This document shows, one piece after another, positions 40,910-49,841 of a DNA stretch of 64,000 nucleotides. The DNA comes from Pseudomonas lurida (GTDB lineage: Bacteria; Pseudomonadota; Gammaproteobacteria; Pseudomonadales; Pseudomonadaceae). Positions within the stretch are counted from its first letter, which is position 1. Each line of letters starts with the position of its first letter. The stretch is taken from NCBI RefSeq assembly GCF_013522705.1, contig NZ_JAAMRE010000018.1, forward strand, positions 1 through 64,000. The letters are read 5' to 3'. Below the pieces are notes generated by a model that did not search any database, was not told where the DNA came from, and worked only from the letters and a program-made list of their open reading frames with translations. The position numbers and the translations under genes are program-made.

Positions 40910-42253
40910 TCAGAACTCGTGATCGGCGCTGTCCGGGTTCAGGTCGCTGATGCCCAGCTTGCCCGCTGCGGCTTCGATAGAACCGGTCTGCTTGACCAGC
41001 GCGGCGATGGCGTCGCGCACGATCTGGTTGCCGGCGTCGTTGCCGGCGGCGATCAGCTGGTCGTAGTGCTCACCCTTGTTGGCGTGATCAACCATGACCT
41101 GGATCTTCGCTTCGGTGGCCGCCAGGTCCGCTTTCAACGCGGTGTCGGCAGCCGGATCGGCCTTGGCCACCAGGGACGACAGGCTGGCGCCGGTCATTTT
41201 GGTGCCGTCGACACGGGTGTATTCGCCCAGGTAAACGTTACGGATACCCTTGGCGTCGTAGAAGTGCGAATTGTGGGTGTTGTCGCTGAAGCAGTCCTGC
41301 TCGTCTTCCGGCGAGTTGGCTTCCAGGGACACCTTCATACGCTCGCCGGCCAGTTCGCCCAGGGACAGGCTGCCCATGCCGAACAACATTTTGCGCAAGC
41401 CGTCGGTGGCCGGTTCCGCCTCGAGGGTGGCGCGATAGTTGTCGGCGACGTTGGGTTTCCAGTTGCCGACCATTTCTTCCAGATCGCTGACCAGCAATTG
41501 GGTCACGGCGCTCAGGTAGGCCCGGCGACGCTCGTTGTGGCCGCCGGTGGCACCGGCGCCGGTCAGGTAGTCCGAGGCCGGGCGGTTGCCGGCGCCGGGA
41601 CCGGTGCCGTTGAGGTCCTGGCCCCACAGCAGGAATTCGATGGCGTGGTAGCCGGTGGCGACGTTGGCCTCGGAACCGCCCAGCTCATTGAGGCTGGCGA
41701 GTTTTTCCGGGGTGATGGTCTTTACGTCAACCTTGTCTTCGCCCAACTGGATCTGGGTGTTGGCGATGATGTTGGCGGTGGCGCCAGGGTTGCCCAGGGC
41801 ATGCTCATAGGATTTGTCGACATAGTCGATCAGGCCTTCGTCCAGCGGCCATGCGTTCACCTGGCCTTCCCAGTCGTCGATGATGGTGTTGCCGAAGCGG
41901 AACACTTCGCTCTGCAGGTACGGCACGCGTGCGGCGATCCAGGCGGTGCGCGCGGCTTTCAGGGTTTCATCGTTCGGCTTGGCGAGGAACGCGTCGATGG
42001 CGGTCTGCAGGGTTTTCGCGGTGGATTCGGCATCGCTGTAGACCGCGAACACCATGTCGGCATAGTGCGCGACCACTGCCTTGGCGGCGGCTTCGTCGAC
42101 TTTTCCGGCAGGGGCGGCCGCCGCTGGAGCGGCAGTGCTGGCCGCCGGGGTCGGCGCCTGGGGCGCGGCGGCTTTGTCTTTACCTTCGCCGCAGCCGGCG
42201 AGAGAAATGGCAATGGCCAGCAGACTGGCGGTGGCCAGGGGCATACGAATCAT
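40910..42253 (-). CDS. Imelysin-family (M75) iron-associated lipoprotein
   Basis: A 447-residue secreted protein. The N-terminal ATASLLAIAISLAGC is a lipoprotein signal with lipobox Cys, followed by an Ala/Pro-rich linker. The imelysin domain has the GxHxxE motif in GYHAIEFLLWGQD and the conserved NRP in GAGNRPAS. Members (IrpA, EfeO-like) bind iron or haem at the envelope; peptidase activity is not general. ATG at 42253 with GCAGGA upstream is preferred to the frame starts at 42262 and 42331. Monocistronic, strong terminator. Confidence 0.85.
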   Translation of the reverse strand: MIRMPLATASLLAIAISLAGCGEGKDKAAAPQAPTPAASTAAPAAAAPAGKVDEAAAKAVVAHYADMVFAVYSDAESTAKTLQTAIDAFLAKPNDETLKAARTAWIAARVPYLQSEVFRFGNTIIDDWEGQVNAWPLDEGLIDYVDKSYEHALGNPGATANIIANTQIQLGEDKVDVKTITPEKLASLNELGGSEANVATGYHAIEFLLWGQDLNGTGPGAGNRPASDYLTGAGATGGHNERRRAYLSAVTQLLVSDLEEMVGNWKPNVADNYRATLEAEPATDGLRKMLFGMGSLSLGELAGERMKVSLEANSPEDEQDCFSDNTHNSHFYDAKGIRNVYLGEYTRVDGTKMTGASLSSLVAKADPAADTALKADLAATEAKIQVMVDHANKGEHYDQLIAAGNDAGNQIVRDAIAALVKQTGSIEAAAGKLGISDLNPDSADHEF

Positions 42254-42380
42254 GGCGAACATCCTGCTTCGGTTGTTGAGAGGACGCGCGGAGGCCGCGC
42301 AAAACTGCGACATAATGCGAAAGATTTGCATTTTGTGTAAAGGGTTATGCGCGGGAAATATTCAGTATCGTTTTGCCCGA

Positions 42381-44432
42381 TTAGAGAATCGCTGCGTTAT
42401 TGCGCTCCACCTGCTTCAAAAAAACCGCCAACTCCCGCGCCGGCAGGGGTTTGCTATAGTAATAGCCCTGACCCTCGTGGCAGCCCTCGGCGATGATATA
42501 GGCCTCTTGCTCGGCGGTTTCCACGCCCTCGGCGATCACCTGCATGCCCAGGCTCTTGCCCAGCTGGATGATGGCTCGCACGATGGTGGCGTCGTCGTCA
42601 TCATCCAGCAGGTCCTGGACGAAGCTCTTGTCGATCTTGATCTTGTCCAGCGGCAGACTTTTGAGATAACTCAGGGATGAATACCCGGTGCCGAAATCAT
42701 CAATGGCGATCAACGCCCCCGAGCGCCGCAGGCTCAACAGGTGTTGAGCGGCGGTGCTGATATCTTCCATCAGGCCGGTCTCGGTGACTTCCAGTTCCAG
42801 GCTGCGCGGCGGCAGGCGATAGATCTGCATCAGGTTGTTGACCACCCGCGGCAGCTCGGTGTGGTGTAACTGCACAGTCGACAGGTTGACGGCCATGCGC
42901 AGGGTGGTGAAACCCTGATCGTGCCATTCGCGCAGTTGGCGGCAGGCATGGTCCAGCACCCACTCGCCGATCGCGATAATGGTACCGTTCTGCTCGGCCA
43001 GCGGAATAAACAGGTCCGGCGGTACCAGGCCATGTTCCGGGTGTTGCCAACGCAGCAAGGCTTCCACGCCGACGACGCGCTGCTCGCGGTAGCTGACCTG
43101 TGGCTGGTACACCAGGTGGAACTGGTCGCGGCTGAGGGCCTCGCGCAGGTCTTTTTCCAGCTCGCGGCGTCGGCGCATTTCGCTGTCGACGCTGGCGATA
43201 TAGAACTGGTAGCGGTTGCGTGAGCGGCTCTTGGCCAGGGTCATGGTCTGTTCGGCTTTCTGGAGCAACTTCTCGGTACTGTCGCCATCTTCGGGGAACA
43301 GCGTAATACCGATGGTGGCGCGCAGGCGGATCTGTTCGTGGTCGAGGGCGAATTCCGCCTCGAGGTCGTCCAGGATGCTTTGCGCCAGTTCGGCAGCCTC
43401 ATAGGGCTGGTCGATATCGGCCTGCACCAGCGCGAATTGGTCGCCGCCCAGGCGGGCGAGGGCGCCGAGCCGGCCGCTGTGGGCGCGCAGGCGGTCGGCC
43501 AGGGCCAGCAGTAATTTGTCGCCGGCCTGGTAGGTGAACTGTTCGTTGACGCTTTTGAAATCGTCCAAGCCCACACACAGCACCGCCACGCGGCGCTGAC
43601 GGCGGCCGGCGTCGGTCAGAATCTTGTCCAGTTGTTCCTGCAGTTTCTGGCGGTTCGGCAGGCCGGTGAGAAAGTCATACTGGGCCATGCGCAGCAGGCT
43701 GGACTCCGCCTCATGGCGCAGGTGCGTGTTACGTTCGATGGATTCAAGCAGTTGGTTGGCGGTATTGATCCACAACCCCAGTTCGTTGCGCTCGTGGCCC
43801 TTGAGCTGCGGGATCTTGTGCTCGCTCGGCCGGTCCGGGTTGATCGAGGTCAGGTGTTCGATAATCCGCGACAGCGGTTTGGTCAGCAGCCAGTGATAGA
43901 CCAGATACAGCACCAGGCCCATGGCAAGGGCCCGCAACACCCCGGAAATGAAAATAATCACCGAGTTGACGATAAACCCCTGGCCATAAGTGGCGGTATC
44001 AAGGGTGATGCTCAGGTCGCCGTAGTACTCGCTGTAGGGGCCTTTGCCTACCAGGGGAGTGGTGAAGGTGCGTTCCTGGCCAAGAATCAGATCGGTCAGC
44101 CAGCGGCTGGGAGCATGCTGCAGGGCGCGGCTTTTTTCCGCGAGCATGGTTTCGTTGGGATGGCCAATGGAGGCCATGCGCACCGCATCGTCCTGGAACA
44201 ACCCCTCGATGACCTGCATGCCCATCTCGCGGTCCAGGCTATACACCGCCTGGGTCGAAGGGTCGCGGAACATATCGAGGATGCGCTGGGCATCGCCGGC
44301 CACGGCCTGGCGCGTCTTGTAGGCATCAAACACGATCTGCGCCACGCTCAGCGCCACGCCCACGACCAACGCCGACAGCAGCACAACCCGTAGCAACTTC
44401 ACCGACAAGCTGTTCTTGAGTTCCAGCTTCAA
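42381..44432 (-). CDS. bifA: Cyclic-di-GMP phosphodiesterase BifA
   Basis: A 683-residue membrane protein. An N-terminal membrane helix (about 13-32), a periplasmic domain, a second helix (about 155-185), HAMP-like linker, a degenerate GGDEF domain with GGDQF in LARLGGDQFALVQ, and an EAL domain (VGVEALLRWQHPEHG; DDFGTGYSSLSYLK; KIDKSFVQ; EGVETAEQE). In P. aeruginosa BifA the GGDQF does not make cyclic-di-GMP and the EAL domain degrades it, promoting swarming and limiting biofilm. The gene lies near sodB as bifA does in P. aeruginosa (PA4367/PA4366), which supports the name. Confidence 0.93.
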   Translation of the reverse strand: MKLELKNSLSVKLLRVVLLSALVVGVALSVAQIVFDAYKTRQAVAGDAQRILDMFRDPSTQAVYSLDREMGMQVIEGLFQDDAVRMASIGHPNETMLAEKSRALQHAPSRWLTDLILGQERTFTTPLVGKGPYSEYYGDLSITLDTATYGQGFIVNSVIIFISGVLRALAMGLVLYLVYHWLLTKPLSRIIEHLTSINPDRPSEHKIPQLKGHERNELGLWINTANQLLESIERNTHLRHEAESSLLRMAQYDFLTGLPNRQKLQEQLDKILTDAGRRQRRVAVLCVGLDDFKSVNEQFTYQAGDKLLLALADRLRAHSGRLGALARLGGDQFALVQADIDQPYEAAELAQSILDDLEAEFALDHEQIRLRATIGITLFPEDGDSTEKLLQKAEQTMTLAKSRSRNRYQFYIASVDSEMRRRRELEKDLREALSRDQFHLVYQPQVSYREQRVVGVEALLRWQHPEHGLVPPDLFIPLAEQNGTIIAIGEWVLDHACRQLREWHDQGFTTLRMAVNLSTVQLHHTELPRVVNNLMQIYRLPPRSLELEVTETGLMEDISTAAQHLLSLRRSGALIAIDDFGTGYSSLSYLKSLPLDKIKIDKSFVQDLLDDDDDATIVRAIIQLGKSLGMQVIAEGVETAEQEAYIIAEGCHEGQGYYYSKPLPARELAVFLKQVERNNAAIL

Positions 44433-44612
44433 AGGGGCATTCCTTGTCTCATGCGGGTGGCCTTCAATATGCCATGAGTATTGGCAATCTGGTGATGGCA
44501 GTCAAAGGAACATTGGGGCAAGGGCCGCTTTGGCGGTTTCGGCGGGAAGGTGCAGCGGCAACAGGCAAGGCGGACGGGTATCCGCCTGCTGTGTTCAGCG
44601 TGGGATGGGCGA

Positions 44613-44822
44613 TCAGTTGGAGAAGATCACCTGGCGCTTGGCAGTCTCCTGGGCGCTCGAGAAATCCACGGTTTTGTTTTGCGGTTCCAAAGCGTTGCCC
44701 AGGGCCTTTGCCAGTACATCGGCGAATGGCTGGGCGAGCGGTGCGAGCGATTTGGTGATGTCGCCAGCGGCTTTGGCCAAGTCGCCGACGATCGGCAGTG
44801 CTGCGAGTGCTCCAATGGTCAT
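44613..44822 (-). CDS. Small hydrophobic/amphipathic hypothetical protein, 69 residues
   Basis: Unknown function. The first 50 residues are Ala/Leu-rich and amphipathic (IGALAALPIVGDLAKAAGDI, then AQPFADVLAKALGNALE), the remainder polar. GGAGAAATAACC before the ATG is a good ribosome site. It sits between bifA and sodB on the same strand, after the sodB terminator, so it needs its own promoter. It could be secreted or membrane-active; no family is recognised. Confidence 0.6.
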   Translation of the reverse strand: MTIGALAALPIVGDLAKAAGDITKSLAPLAQPFADVLAKALGNALEPQNKTVDFSSAQETAKRQVIFSN

Positions 44823-44904
44823 GGTTATTTCTCCGACAGGGGCAAGAGGCGAATTCCTCTCGCTCCTGCGTGGTCGTAACCAAGCGCCTGGTTCCGCCGC
44901 CCAT

Positions 44905-44929
44905 AAAAAAGCCCGGCAATCGCCGGGCT
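44905..44929. terminator. sodB terminator
   Basis: GCCCGGC (44911-44917) and GCCGGGC (44922-44928), with an A-run at 44905-44910 that becomes a T-run on the minus strand. It ends sodB 20 bases past its stop. Confidence 0.92.
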
Positions 44930-44948
44930 CTTGTACTGCAAGCGTTGC

Positions 44949-45545
44949 TTAGGCAGTGAAGGTCTTGCCTTCGAACTGCTCGGCGACGAACTTCCAGTTG
45001 ACCAGGTTCCAGAACGCTTCCACATACTTTGGACGCACGTTGCGGTAGTCGATGTAGTAGGCGTGTTCCCACACATCGCAGGTCAGCAGTGGGGTGTCGC
45101 CGCTGGTCAGCGGGTTGCCGGCGCCGATGGTGCTAGCCAGGGCCAGGGAGCCGTCAGCCTTTTTCACCAGCCAGCCCCAACCGGAACCGAAGGTGCCGAC
45201 GGACGTCTTGGTGAATTCTTCTTTGAACTTGTCGAACGAACCGAACGCCGCGTTGATGGCTTCAGCCAGCGCGCCGGTAGGTTGGCCACCGGCGTTCGGT
45301 GCCAGGCAGTTCCAGTAGAACGTGTGGTTCCAGACCTGAGCGGCGTTGTTGAAGATGCCGCCCGAAGAGGACTTGACGATCTCTTCCAGGGTCTTGCCTT
45401 CGAACTCGGTGCCAGGCACCAGGTTGTTCAGGTTCACGACATAGGTGTTGTGGTGCTTGTCGTGGTGGTATTCCAAGGTTTCCTTGGAGATATGCGGCTG
45501 CAGGGCATCGTGTGCGTAGGGCAGCGGCGGCAATTCGAAAGCCAT
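44949..45545 (-). CDS. sodB: Iron superoxide dismutase SodB
   Basis: Converts superoxide to oxygen and hydrogen peroxide in the cytosol. The 198-residue protein starts MAFELPPLPYAHDALQPHIS. Iron ligands are in LEYHHDKHHNTYV, VWNHTFYWNCL and DVWEHAYYIDYRN; GIFNNAAQVWNHTF and FGSGWGWLV are typical of iron-type SodB. AGGAGAATCATC precedes the ATG at 45545; the frame extends to 45593 but is not family-like. In Pseudomonas sodB is repressed when iron is low. Confidence 0.97.
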   Translation of the reverse strand: MAFELPPLPYAHDALQPHISKETLEYHHDKHHNTYVVNLNNLVPGTEFEGKTLEEIVKSSSGGIFNNAAQVWNHTFYWNCLAPNAGGQPTGALAEAINAAFGSFDKFKEEFTKTSVGTFGSGWGWLVKKADGSLALASTIGAGNPLTSGDTPLLTCDVWEHAYYIDYRNVRPKYVEAFWNLVNWKFVAEQFEGKTFTA

Positions 45546-45723
45546 GATGATTCTCCTAATCAGGTCAGTTGCGGTGAGCGCAAGGCCGATCACGGGCGGC
45601 CAAACATGCGCCGGGGAGTTTGTACTCTTTGCGGCGCAGGGTCCGGATCATAGCACCGGGGGTGTGGCAAAACCACGCAACAACTGTGTGGGATAGAGGT
45701 TCCAGAGCGTTTTGGAATATCTG

Positions 45724-46323
45724 TCAGGCGTTGATCAATTGGTAGGCCACGCTGAACATCATGCCAGCCACCAACAGGTCCAGCAGGCGCCAGGTCGAAG
45801 GCCGTGCCAGCCATGGGGACAGCCATGCCGCGCCGAGTGCGAGCGTGGCGAACCACAGGAACGAAGCGCTCGCGGCACCGGCGACATATGCGCCAGGTTC
45901 GGTTTGCTGGGCGCCCAAGGAGCCGATCAGCAACACGGTGTCCAGATAGACATGGGGATTGAGCAGCGTGACCGCCAGGGCGCTGAGCAGCACCGCGCGC
46001 AATGAACGTACCTTGAGGCTGCCGCCCTGTTCCAGGCTCTGCTTGGAAAATGCCCGGCGCAGCGCCAGGGTGCCGTACCACAGCAGGAACGCGGCGCCGC
46101 CCCAGCGGGCGATCGCCAGCAGCACAGGGCTGTGCGCCAGTACTGTCGCGAGGCCGAATACGCCGGCGGCCACCAGTATCGCGTCGCACACCACACACAA
46201 TGCCGCCACGGGCAAATGGTGTTCGCGGCGCAGGCTCTGGGCCAGTACAAAAGCGTTCTGCGAGCCGATCGCCATGATCAACCCAAGGGCCACCAACAGA
46301 CCGTTAAGATAGCTTTGCCACAT
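45724..46323 (-). CDS. argO: LysE/ArgO-type basic amino-acid exporter
   Basis: A 199-residue inner-membrane exporter with six helices (LysE superfamily). Diagnostic GLIMAIGSQNAFVLAQSLRREH and LLNPHVYLDTVLLIGSLG match ArgO/LysE, which export arginine or lysine when intracellular levels rise. ATG at 46323 (MWQSYLNGLLVALG). Read right after an ACT-domain gene with a 5-base gap, and a LysR regulator of the ArgP/LysG type lies divergently: the classical exporter-regulator pair. Confidence 0.9.
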   Translation of the reverse strand: MWQSYLNGLLVALGLIMAIGSQNAFVLAQSLRREHHLPVAALCVVCDAILVAAGVFGLATVLAHSPVLLAIARWGGAAFLLWYGTLALRRAFSKQSLEQGGSLKVRSLRAVLLSALAVTLLNPHVYLDTVLLIGSLGAQQTEPGAYVAGAASASFLWFATLALGAAWLSPWLARPSTWRLLDLLVAGMMFSVAYQLINA

Positions 46324-46328
46324 AAGGT

Positions 46329-46730
46329 TTACTCCGCAGTGGTCGCCAGTTGGCGCAGTACGGCCATGGCGCGTTGGGCATCGGCGCGGCCGACAAACAG
46401 ATGATCGTGGTAAAAACCGGCAATCACGTTGCAACTGATGCCGGCCGTGCCCAGGGCGCCGGCAAAAGCGGCGGTCAGGCCCACGGCTTCCAGGGCCGAA
46501 TGCACATTTAAAGTGATCCAGGCGGCGATGTATTCGAACGCCAGTCCAGCCTGTTCTGCCTGTTGGCGTTCCACGATCAGGGTCAGGCCTTCCTGTTCGC
46601 GGAAGCTGCCAATCACTTCGCAGCCTGGCGGGATACGGGCGTCGGGCAGGGTACAAAACACGTAGTCACCGTCATTGAGGTGTGGGCTCATGCTGCGCAG
46701 CAGGGTTGCCAGGGCGGTTTCGCCGGCCAT
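46329..46730 (-). CDS. ACT-domain protein in the argO operon
   Basis: A 133-residue protein made of two ACT-like halves (ACT_7 type): TLLRSMSPHLNDGDYVFCTLPD and, in the second, AAWITLNVHSALEAVGLTAAFAGALGTAGISCNVIAGFYHDHLFV. ACT domains bind amino acids. The gene ends 5 bases before argO, so they are co-transcribed; it may sense the exported amino acid. It starts 98 bases from divergent argP, a gap that must hold both promoters. Confidence 0.85.
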   Translation of the reverse strand: MAGETALATLLRSMSPHLNDGDYVFCTLPDARIPPGCEVIGSFREQEGLTLIVERQQAEQAGLAFEYIAAWITLNVHSALEAVGLTAAFAGALGTAGISCNVIAGFYHDHLFVGRADAQRAMAVLRQLATTAE

Positions 46731-46828
46731 GGGGTGGTTCCTTATTAAAGAGAGGCACTGCTGGCTATTGTCCCGGCGTAGGTTGTATAAGAAAAACCAA
46801 TATTACTGATCGCTCATTAGAGAAACTG

Positions 46829-47722
46829 ATGTTCGACTACAAATTACTGTCCGCCCTGGCGGCCGTGGTGGAGCAGGCCGGCTTTGAGCGCGGCGCCCAG
46901 GTGCTGGGGCTGTCGCAGTCAGCGATTTCCCAGCGCATAAAACTGCTGGAGGCGCGTGTCGGTCAGCCTGTGCTGGTGCGAGCTACGCCACCGACACCCA
47001 CCGAAATCGGCCGTCGCCTGCTCAACCATGTGCAACAGGTGCGTCTGCTGGAACGTGACCTGCAGAGCCAGGTGCCGGCGCTGGACGACGAGGGCATGCC
47101 CGAGCGCTTGCGCATCGCCTTGAATGCCGACAGCCTGGCCACGTGGTGGGCCGAGGCCGTCAGCGCTTTTTGCGCCGAACAGCAGTTGCTGCTGGACCTG
47201 GTGGTGGACGATCAGACGGTCAGCCTCAAGCGTATGCGTGCCGGCGAAGTGGCGGCGTGCATCTGCGCCAGCGAACGCCCGGTGGCCGGTGCCCGCAGTC
47301 TGTTGCTCGGCGCCATGCGTTATCGCGCGCTGGCCAGCCCGGCTTTTATTGCGCGGCACTTTCCAAGCGGAGTGCGCGCCGACCAACTGGCCCGCACCCC
47401 GGCGCTGGTGTTTGGCCCGGATGATTTCCTGCAACACCGCTACCTGGCATCGCTCGGTGTGGACGGTGGTTTCGAACACCATTTATGCCCCTCGTCCGAA
47501 GGCTTTATCCGTCTGACGGAGGCTGGGCTGGGCTGGGGCCTTGTCCCCGAATTGCAGGTGCGCGACCAGCTGCAAAAAGGCGTACTGGTGGAGTTATTGC
47601 CAGATAAGCCGATCGATGTGCCGTTGTACTGGCATCATTGGCGCAACGGCGGGCAACTGCTGAACCTGTTGACCGGCCATCTGGCTCAGGTGTGTGGTCA
47701 ATGGTTGGTGCCGTTGGAGTGA
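46829..47722 (+). CDS. argP: LysR-family regulator ArgP
   Basis: A 297-residue LysR regulator. It has an N-terminal winged helix (FDYKLLSALAAVVEQAGFERGAQVLG, LSQSAISQRIKLLEARVG) and a C-terminal effector domain with strong similarity to ArgP/LysG, which activate basic amino-acid exporters with arginine or lysine as co-inducers. ATG at 46829 is chosen over the frame start at 46682, which overlaps the divergent ACT gene. Divergent to the ACT-argO operon. Confidence 0.9.
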   Translation: MFDYKLLSALAAVVEQAGFERGAQVLGLSQSAISQRIKLLEARVGQPVLVRATPPTPTEIGRRLLNHVQQVRLLERDLQSQVPALDDEGMPERLRIALNADSLATWWAEAVSAFCAEQQLLLDLVVDDQTVSLKRMRAGEVAACICASERPVAGARSLLLGAMRYRALASPAFIARHFPSGVRADQLARTPALVFGPDDFLQHRYLASLGVDGGFEHHLCPSSEGFIRLTEAGLGWGLVPELQVRDQLQKGVLVELLPDKPIDVPLYWHHWRNGGQLLNLLTGHLAQVCGQWLVPLE

Positions 47723-47774
47723 CGGCACGCGTCAAGGCAATAGCGATGAAAAATGAAAGGACACGGGGTAATAC

Positions 47775-48773
47775 ATGAAAATTCTGGTCACCGGCGCAAG
47801 CGGCTTCATCGGCGGGCGCTTTGCGCGTTTCGCCCTGGAGCAGGGCTTGGACGTGCGGGTCAACGGGCGGCGCGCCGAAGGCGTCGAGCACTTGGTCCGG
47901 CGCGGTGCCGAGTTTATCCAGGGTGACCTGAGCGACGCCGACCTGGTGCGCGAACTGTGCCGCGATGTCGAGGCCGTGGTGCACTGCGCCGGTGCCGTGG
48001 GGCTGTGGGGCAAGTATCAGGATTTCCACCAAGGCAACGTGCTGGTCACCGAGAATGTGGTCGAGGCCTGCCTCAAGGAGCGGGTCGGGCGTCTGGTGCA
48101 TTTGTCCTCGCCGTCGATCTATTTTGACGGCCGCGATCACTTGGGCCTGACCGAAGAACAAGTGCCCAAACGCTTCAAGCATCCCTATGCCGCGACCAAA
48201 TACCTGGCGGAACAGAAAGTGTTCGGTGCCCAGGAATTCGGTCTTGAGGTGCTGGCGTTGCGCCCGCGCTTTGTGACCGGGGCGGGCGATATGAGCATTT
48301 TTCCGCGCCTGCTCAGAATGCAACGCAAGAACCGTCTGGCCATCGTCGGCGACGGCTTGAACAAGGTCGACTTCACCAGCGTGCACAACCTTAACGAAGC
48401 GTTGCTCAGCGGGCTGCTCGCCACGGGCTCGGCGCTCGGCAAGGCCTACAACATCAGCAACGGCGCGCCGGTGCCGGTGTGGGATGTGGTGAATTATGTG
48501 ATGCGCCAAATGCAATTGCCTCAGGTCACCCGGTATCGTTCCTACGGGTTGTCCTACAGCATGGCAGCGTTGAACGAAGCATTCTGTGCAATGTGGCCCG
48601 GTCGACCGGAGCCTTCGCTGTCGCGTCTGGGCATGCAAGTGATGAACAAAGATTTCACCCTCGACATCAGTCGGGCCAGGCATTATCTGGACTATGAGCC
48701 CAAGGTCAGCCTGTGGGCCGCCCTCGACGAGTTCTGCGGTTGGTGGAAGGCCCAGGACCCGAGCGGCGGCTGA
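47775..48773 (+). CDS. NAD-dependent epimerase/dehydratase, 3-beta-HSD-like
   Basis: A 332-residue extended short-chain dehydrogenase. It starts with the Rossmann motif KILVTGASGFIGGRFA, with the catalytic Tyr and Lys in HPYAATKYLAEQKVF, and HLSSPSIYFD for the Ser. It resembles 3-beta-hydroxysteroid dehydrogenase/isomerase-like family enzymes that act on sterols or NDP-sugars. Substrate is not predictable. It stands 52 bases after argP, without a functional link. Confidence 0.85.
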   Translation: MKILVTGASGFIGGRFARFALEQGLDVRVNGRRAEGVEHLVRRGAEFIQGDLSDADLVRELCRDVEAVVHCAGAVGLWGKYQDFHQGNVLVTENVVEACLKERVGRLVHLSSPSIYFDGRDHLGLTEEQVPKRFKHPYAATKYLAEQKVFGAQEFGLEVLALRPRFVTGAGDMSIFPRLLRMQRKNRLAIVGDGLNKVDFTSVHNLNEALLSGLLATGSALGKAYNISNGAPVPVWDVVNYVMRQMQLPQVTRYRSYGLSYSMAALNEAFCAMWPGRPEPSLSRLGMQVMNKDFTLDISRARHYLDYEPKVSLWAALDEFCGWWKAQDPSGG

Positions 48774-48900
48774 GGTCACAACCGGCAACACACCGGGAAC
48801 CGAATGTGCGGTGCCCGGTCGATCAATGCGGCGCGAGTGCGGTTTATACTCCCGTCGCTCGGCGTTCCAGCCAGCCACTTCGATGATTCAGGGTTGATCC

Positions 48901-49728
48901 ATGCGTAACGATGCCAACGACGATTTCGACAACGTTCCCAGCCTGCGGGCCGACCACGGGGACGACGAGGATTTCGAACCGACCCCCGCCACGTCGGTGC
49001 GCTCGCGCACCACGCCCGTGGTCAAGGTCAAGAGCGCCAGCACCGGCCCGCTGTGGGCCTTGGTCGGCGCGTTACTGATCGCCTTCGCCGGCCTGGCGTG
49101 GTGGAGCTTCCAGCAGATTTCCCTGATGGGTCAGCAATTGGTTGCGACCCAGGAAAGCTTTGCGCGCATCAGTGAAGAAGCGGCCGGGCGCCTGCAGGAT
49201 ATTTCCGGCAAGGTGGTAGCCAGCGAGGCCAACGTGAACAACGGCAGCGAGGCGCTCAAGCAACAGATTAAACAGCTGGAAACCCAATTGATGGAGCAGG
49301 GTAAGCAGCAGGTAGGCGTGGCCGGCCAGGCCACCGAGCTGGACAAGCGTCTGGCCCAGATGACCGCCAGCACGACCGACCTGTCCAACGCCAACGCCAA
49401 GCTGCAAGGCCAGGTGCAGGCCCTGACCGATGCCGTGGCAACCCTCAAGGCCGCCCAGGGCGATGCCGGCAAGCGCGATGCGGAACTCAAGGAGCTGGCC
49501 GCCGATGTGGCCGCCTTGAAAAAACAGGGCAATCCGAGCGCCGCGATTGCCCGTATCGAGCAGGAGCTGGTCGTGCTCAAGAGCGCGCAGGAGACGCAAC
49601 CGCTCAACAGCGATGCGCCTACCAATAAGGAATTCGATGTGTTCCGCATCCAGACCACGCGCAATATCACCACCTTGCAAAGCCAGGTGCAGAACCTGCA
49701 GCGCCAGATCGGCACGCCTGCCCAGTGA
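48901..49728 (+). CDS. Membrane-anchored coiled-coil protein of unknown function
   Basis: A 275-residue protein. An acidic N-terminal tail (about 1-35), one membrane helix (about 50-68: LWALVGALLIAFAGLAWW), and a long periplasmic coiled coil with heptads rich in Leu, Ala, Gln and Lys (about 75-270), broken by a short Ser/Thr region near 160-170. There is no enzymatic domain. Annotated as ATPase in some pseudomonads, but no Walker motifs are visible, so that name is not supported. Monocistronic. Confidence 0.75.
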   Translation: MRNDANDDFDNVPSLRADHGDDEDFEPTPATSVRSRTTPVVKVKSASTGPLWALVGALLIAFAGLAWWSFQQISLMGQQLVATQESFARISEEAAGRLQDISGKVVASEANVNNGSEALKQQIKQLETQLMEQGKQQVGVAGQATELDKRLAQMTASTTDLSNANAKLQGQVQALTDAVATLKAAQGDAGKRDAELKELAADVAALKKQGNPSAAIARIEQELVVLKSAQETQPLNSDAPTNKEFDVFRIQTTRNITTLQSQVQNLQRQIGTPAQ

Positions 49729-49738
49729 TCGCACAAGT

Positions 49739-49762
49739 AAATGTCACCGTCTGGTGACATTT
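49739..49762. promoter_or_regulatory. Palindromic operator upstream of the AGE epimerase
   Basis: Perfect 10-bp arms AAATGTCACC and GGTGACATTT flank GTCT. The centre lies about 63 bases upstream of the expected start of transcription (TTGCCC at 49780 and TAGACT at 49802, 16-base spacer), the position of a class I activator. A related site with the same spacing to the promoter elements precedes gtsA. Confidence 0.65.
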
Positions 49763-49841
49763 TCCGTCTCCTTCGTTACTTGCCCTCCGGTTGCCCTTGT
49801 TTAGACTCCGGTCATCCTACAAAAAACAATAAGGGCCACCC

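Noticed and set aside
40786..40950. ORF starting MSDFLPWDEYG between trkH and the imelysin gene
   Set aside because: It reads through the imelysin terminator and into its 3' end, and codon pattern in the last part is that of an antisense shadow.
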